NCBI GenBank assembly: GCA_011526395.1
Contig: WTHW01000147.1
Coordinates: forward strand, 1-8,874
Direction: 5' to 3'
DNA length: 8,874 nt
From: Alphaproteobacteria bacterium
GTDB lineage: Bacteria > Pseudomonadota > Alphaproteobacteria > Puniceispirillales > Puniceispirillaceae
A program made the translations under genes and the position numbers. Positions 7,297-8,874 of the stretch are shown piece by piece. Under the pieces are notes generated by a model. It ran no database searches. It was not told the DNA's origin and saw nothing but the letters and a program-made list of their open reading frames with translations. Within the stretch, counting starts at the first letter, position 1. Every line of letters begins with the position of its first letter.

Positions 7297-7301
7297 CTCA
7301 C
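7297..7301 (-). promoter_or_regulatory. Putative ribosome binding site for the DauA-like gene
   Basis: Read on the minus strand this is GTGAG, 7 nt before the ATG at 7289. It supports that ATG over the in-frame GTG at 7301, which coincides with this site and has no purine-rich motif of its own upstream. The match to the consensus is modest. Confidence 0.4.
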
Positions 7302-7341
7302 GATACTTTTGTCAATTCAACCAGAGTCTCACTCTCACAAT

Positions 7342-7361
7342 AGCCCTAATTTCAAAGGGCT
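7342..7361. repeat. Inverted repeat in the divergent intergenic region
   Basis: AGCCCT (7342-7347) and AGGGCT (7356-7361) form a perfect 6-bp inverted repeat around an 8-nt spacer. It lies between the divergent DauA-like and amidotransferase genes, so an operator is possible. A weak hairpin followed by only TT on the plus strand is the other reading. A smaller palindrome, AGAGT-CTC-ACTCT at 7323-7335, lies just to the left. Function is not demonstrated. Confidence 0.3.
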
Positions 7362-7390
7362 TTCCACTGTTTTGTATCAGCGATTGCAGA

Positions 7391-7420
7391 TTGCTTGTTC
7401 AGTGTAGATAAAGGTATGAT
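7391..7420 (+). promoter_or_regulatory. Possible sigma-70-type promoter for the asparagine synthase gene
   Basis: TATGAT (7415-7420) matches five of six bases of the -10 consensus. TTGCTT (7391-7396), 18 nt upstream, shares the TTG of the -35 box. Transcription would begin near 7427, giving a leader of about 60 nt before the ATG at 7487. This is a consensus match only. I see no equally good promoter for the DauA-like gene on the other strand, and nothing else in the 197-bp gap between the two starts. Confidence 0.3.
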
Positions 7421-7486
7421 GTGACAAACCTTCAGGTGCATCGTTGTTGTGAAGATGAATATAGAGAGTCTTAAAAAAAGATAATT

Positions 7487-8874
7487 ATGTGTGGATTAGC
7501 AGGATATATAGCGTCAAACCAAGCGAGTGACTTTCTATCTGAGGGTCTGAAGCGGGCATGTAAAAAAATGCAGCATCGCGGGCCAGATCATACAGGCTAC
7601 TGGTTTCATGACAGCCAAAATATCGGTTTTGGGCATACAAGATTATCCATCATTGATTTGAACGTGGATGCCAACCAGCCCCTTCAATCTGCTGATGGGC
7701 GCTTTGTTATTTGTTATAATGGCGAAATATATAACTATGCCGAACTCAAAAAAGACTTAAAAGCGTTAGGGTCTCATTTTACGACAAACAGCGATACGGA
7801 GGTTCTTATAGAGGCTTATCGGCAATGGGGCCATGCCATGCTAAATAAGCTGCGTGGTATGTTTTCTTTCGTGCTGTTTGATAAAAAACAGAACATATCT
7901 CTGATTGCGCGCGACCCGTTGGGGAAAAAACCATTTATCTATAGCTTCCATAATAACAGCTTCTTATTCGCATCTGAATTGCCAGCTATTTTGCAAATGA
8001 TGCCTCATAAACCGCGTATTAACCCACATGCCATCGCCTCTATTTTTGCAAGAAATATGCGTCATATCCCAGACCCTTATACCGCCTATGACGGTATCTT
8101 CAGGTTGCCAGCTGGTCACGCTATGACAGTCCAAGATGGTAAAATCATAGAGCAATGGCGCTATTGGCACATTGCTGAAAATTATGATGGTGATATCTCG
8201 TCTGATGCGCTTTTGAAATTGCTTGAAACATCTGTTGAAAGGCGGATGGTATCTGATGTGCCGGTTGGTGTGTTGTTATCAGGCGGCGTTGATAGCACTG
8301 CTATAGCTGCCATAGCAGCGCGCTCTCAGGCAAAAATGCATAGTTATGTTATTGGCGCAGATGAACAAGATGATGACATCCAGCGTGCGCGCATCATGGC
8401 AAAAAAGCTTGGCACGATACATACCGAAGTGTTTTTTCACCCCGATGAGCATTGGGATGGATTGCATGACATTATAAAGACATATGGCGAGCCAATCATG
8501 CTATTGCCACTCAGCTACAGCAGAAAAATAAGTGCGATAGCCAAGCAAGATGGCATCAAAGTTCTGTTATCAGGCAATGGTGCTGATGAGTTATTTTATG
8601 GCTATAATGGTATGTCTCGTATCTATAAAGCATCTTTATGGGCGCAAGCCCTATCTCCCTTGCATGCTATATTAAAACCATTTGTGCCGGGCAAATTCCA
8701 AGATTTGTTTGAGAGGCCAGGCGCACGCAAAGCATCATTATATAAACGCGAAGCACATCATGAACAGGCGCTCTTTATACCGCGGGAAAAACGAAGCGAT
8801 CTCGATAATATCGTCGCTGAGCAAATGCAGTATTGGGGTAGTATATACCCCCAAAAACTCTATATTGATGCTGT
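7487..8874 (+). CDS. Asparagine synthase (glutamine-hydrolysing) family protein, 3' end beyond window
   Basis: An open frame of 462 complete codons runs off the right edge; the family is usually about 550-650 residues. The start is fixed by chemistry: after Met removal, Cys2 in MCGLAGY is the Ntn-type glutaminase nucleophile. The N-terminal amidotransferase domain shows HRGPD (30-34), GHTRLSIIDL (49-58), NGEIYN (78-83) and SDTEV (102-106). The synthetase domain begins around 210 and carries the ATP-pyrophosphatase loop SGGVDST (265-271) and SGNGADELFYGY (362-373). Both half-reactions therefore look intact: ammonia from glutamine and adenylation of a carboxylate, classically aspartate. Close relatives also amidate sugars or peptides in glycan and natural-product clusters, so asparagine is not certain. 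Only a weak purine tract (AAAAAAAG, 7473-7480) precedes the ATG. It is not part of the aromatic operon. Confidence 0.92.
   Translation, partial: MCGLAGYIASNQASDFLSEGLKRACKKMQHRGPDHTGYWFHDSQNIGFGHTRLSIIDLNVDANQPLQSADGRFVICYNGEIYNYAELKKDLKALGSHFTTNSDTEVLIEAYRQWGHAMLNKLRGMFSFVLFDKKQNISLIARDPLGKKPFIYSFHNNSFLFASELPAILQMMPHKPRINPHAIASIFARNMRHIPDPYTAYDGIFRLPAGHAMTVQDGKIIEQWRYWHIAENYDGDISSDALLKLLETSVERRMVSDVPVGVLLSGGVDSTAIAAIAARSQAKMHSYVIGADEQDDDIQRARIMAKKLGTIHTEVFFHPDEHWDGLHDIIKTYGEPIMLLPLSYSRKISAIAKQDGIKVLLSGNGADELFYGYNGMSRIYKASLWAQALSPLHAILKPFVPGKFQDLFERPGARKASLYKREAHHEQALFIPREKRSDLDNIVAEQMQYWGSIYPQKLYIDA

Noticed and set aside
7287..7315. Perfect TTGACA on the minus strand (7310-7315) as a -35 box for the DauA-like gene
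   Set aside because: A -10 at normal spacing would fall on TTTATG, overlapping the start codon, so transcription would begin inside the gene.
8279..8467. Minus-strand open frame of 62 codons within the amidotransferase gene
   Set aside because: It overlaps the SGGVDST ATP-binding region of a clearly coding frame, and its translation shows no recognisable feature.
1..8874. Mobile element, CRISPR array, tRNA/rRNA or toxin-antitoxin system
   Set aside because: I found no transposase, integrase, spaced direct repeats, clover-leaf sequence or small toxin-like gene pair. Nearly all the sequence is taken up by recognisable metabolic genes.

Overview
The window looks like part of a bacterial chromosome, most likely from an alphaproteobacterium. 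The evidence is compact operon packing, a meta-cleavage aromatic pathway of the Sphingobium/Comamonas type, PobA and DauA-like proteins of proteobacterial character, and a moderately AT-leaning composition (judged by eye, not computed). A marine or otherwise streamlined alphaproteobacterium such as a SAR116 relative is a guess. I see no mobile element, tRNA, rRNA, CRISPR array or prophage gene.

Region 1 (1-6138, + strand) is one dense catabolic operon. After the 3' end of an upstream gene come five genes of the protocatechuate 4,5-cleavage pathway and its entry step: a PrpF-family oxalomesaconate isomerase (ligU/galD type), 2-pyrone-4,6-dicarboxylate hydrolase (ligI), 4-carboxy-4-hydroxy-2-oxoadipate aldolase (ligK), oxalomesaconate hydratase (ligJ) and 4-hydroxybenzoate 3-monooxygenase (pobA). 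A dienelactone-hydrolase-family gene and a small DUF4396 membrane protein end the operon. Gaps are 0-20 bp, and the last pair overlaps by 4 bp. PobA makes protocatechuate from 4-hydroxybenzoate. Ring cleavage and semialdehyde oxidation (LigAB and LigC, not in the window and probably upstream) would give 2-pyrone-4,6-dicarboxylate. LigI opens the pyrone, the PrpF protein isomerises oxalomesaconate, LigJ hydrates it, and LigK splits the product into pyruvate and oxaloacetate.

Region 2 (6153-7289, - strand) is a convergent gene for an FAD oxidoreductase closely resembling D-arginine dehydrogenase DauA. The residues that recognise the cationic side chain appear to be replaced.

Region 3 (7290-7486) is the divergent intergenic region, with a possible promoter and a small inverted repeat. 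Region 4 (7487-8874, + strand) is a glutamine-dependent asparagine synthase-family gene that runs off the end of the window.

No wholly new system is evident. The points most worth a second look are the altered DauA-like pocket, the altered LigI substrate pocket, the hydrolase-DUF4396 pair coupled to the aromatic operon, and pobA being built into the lower-pathway operon.
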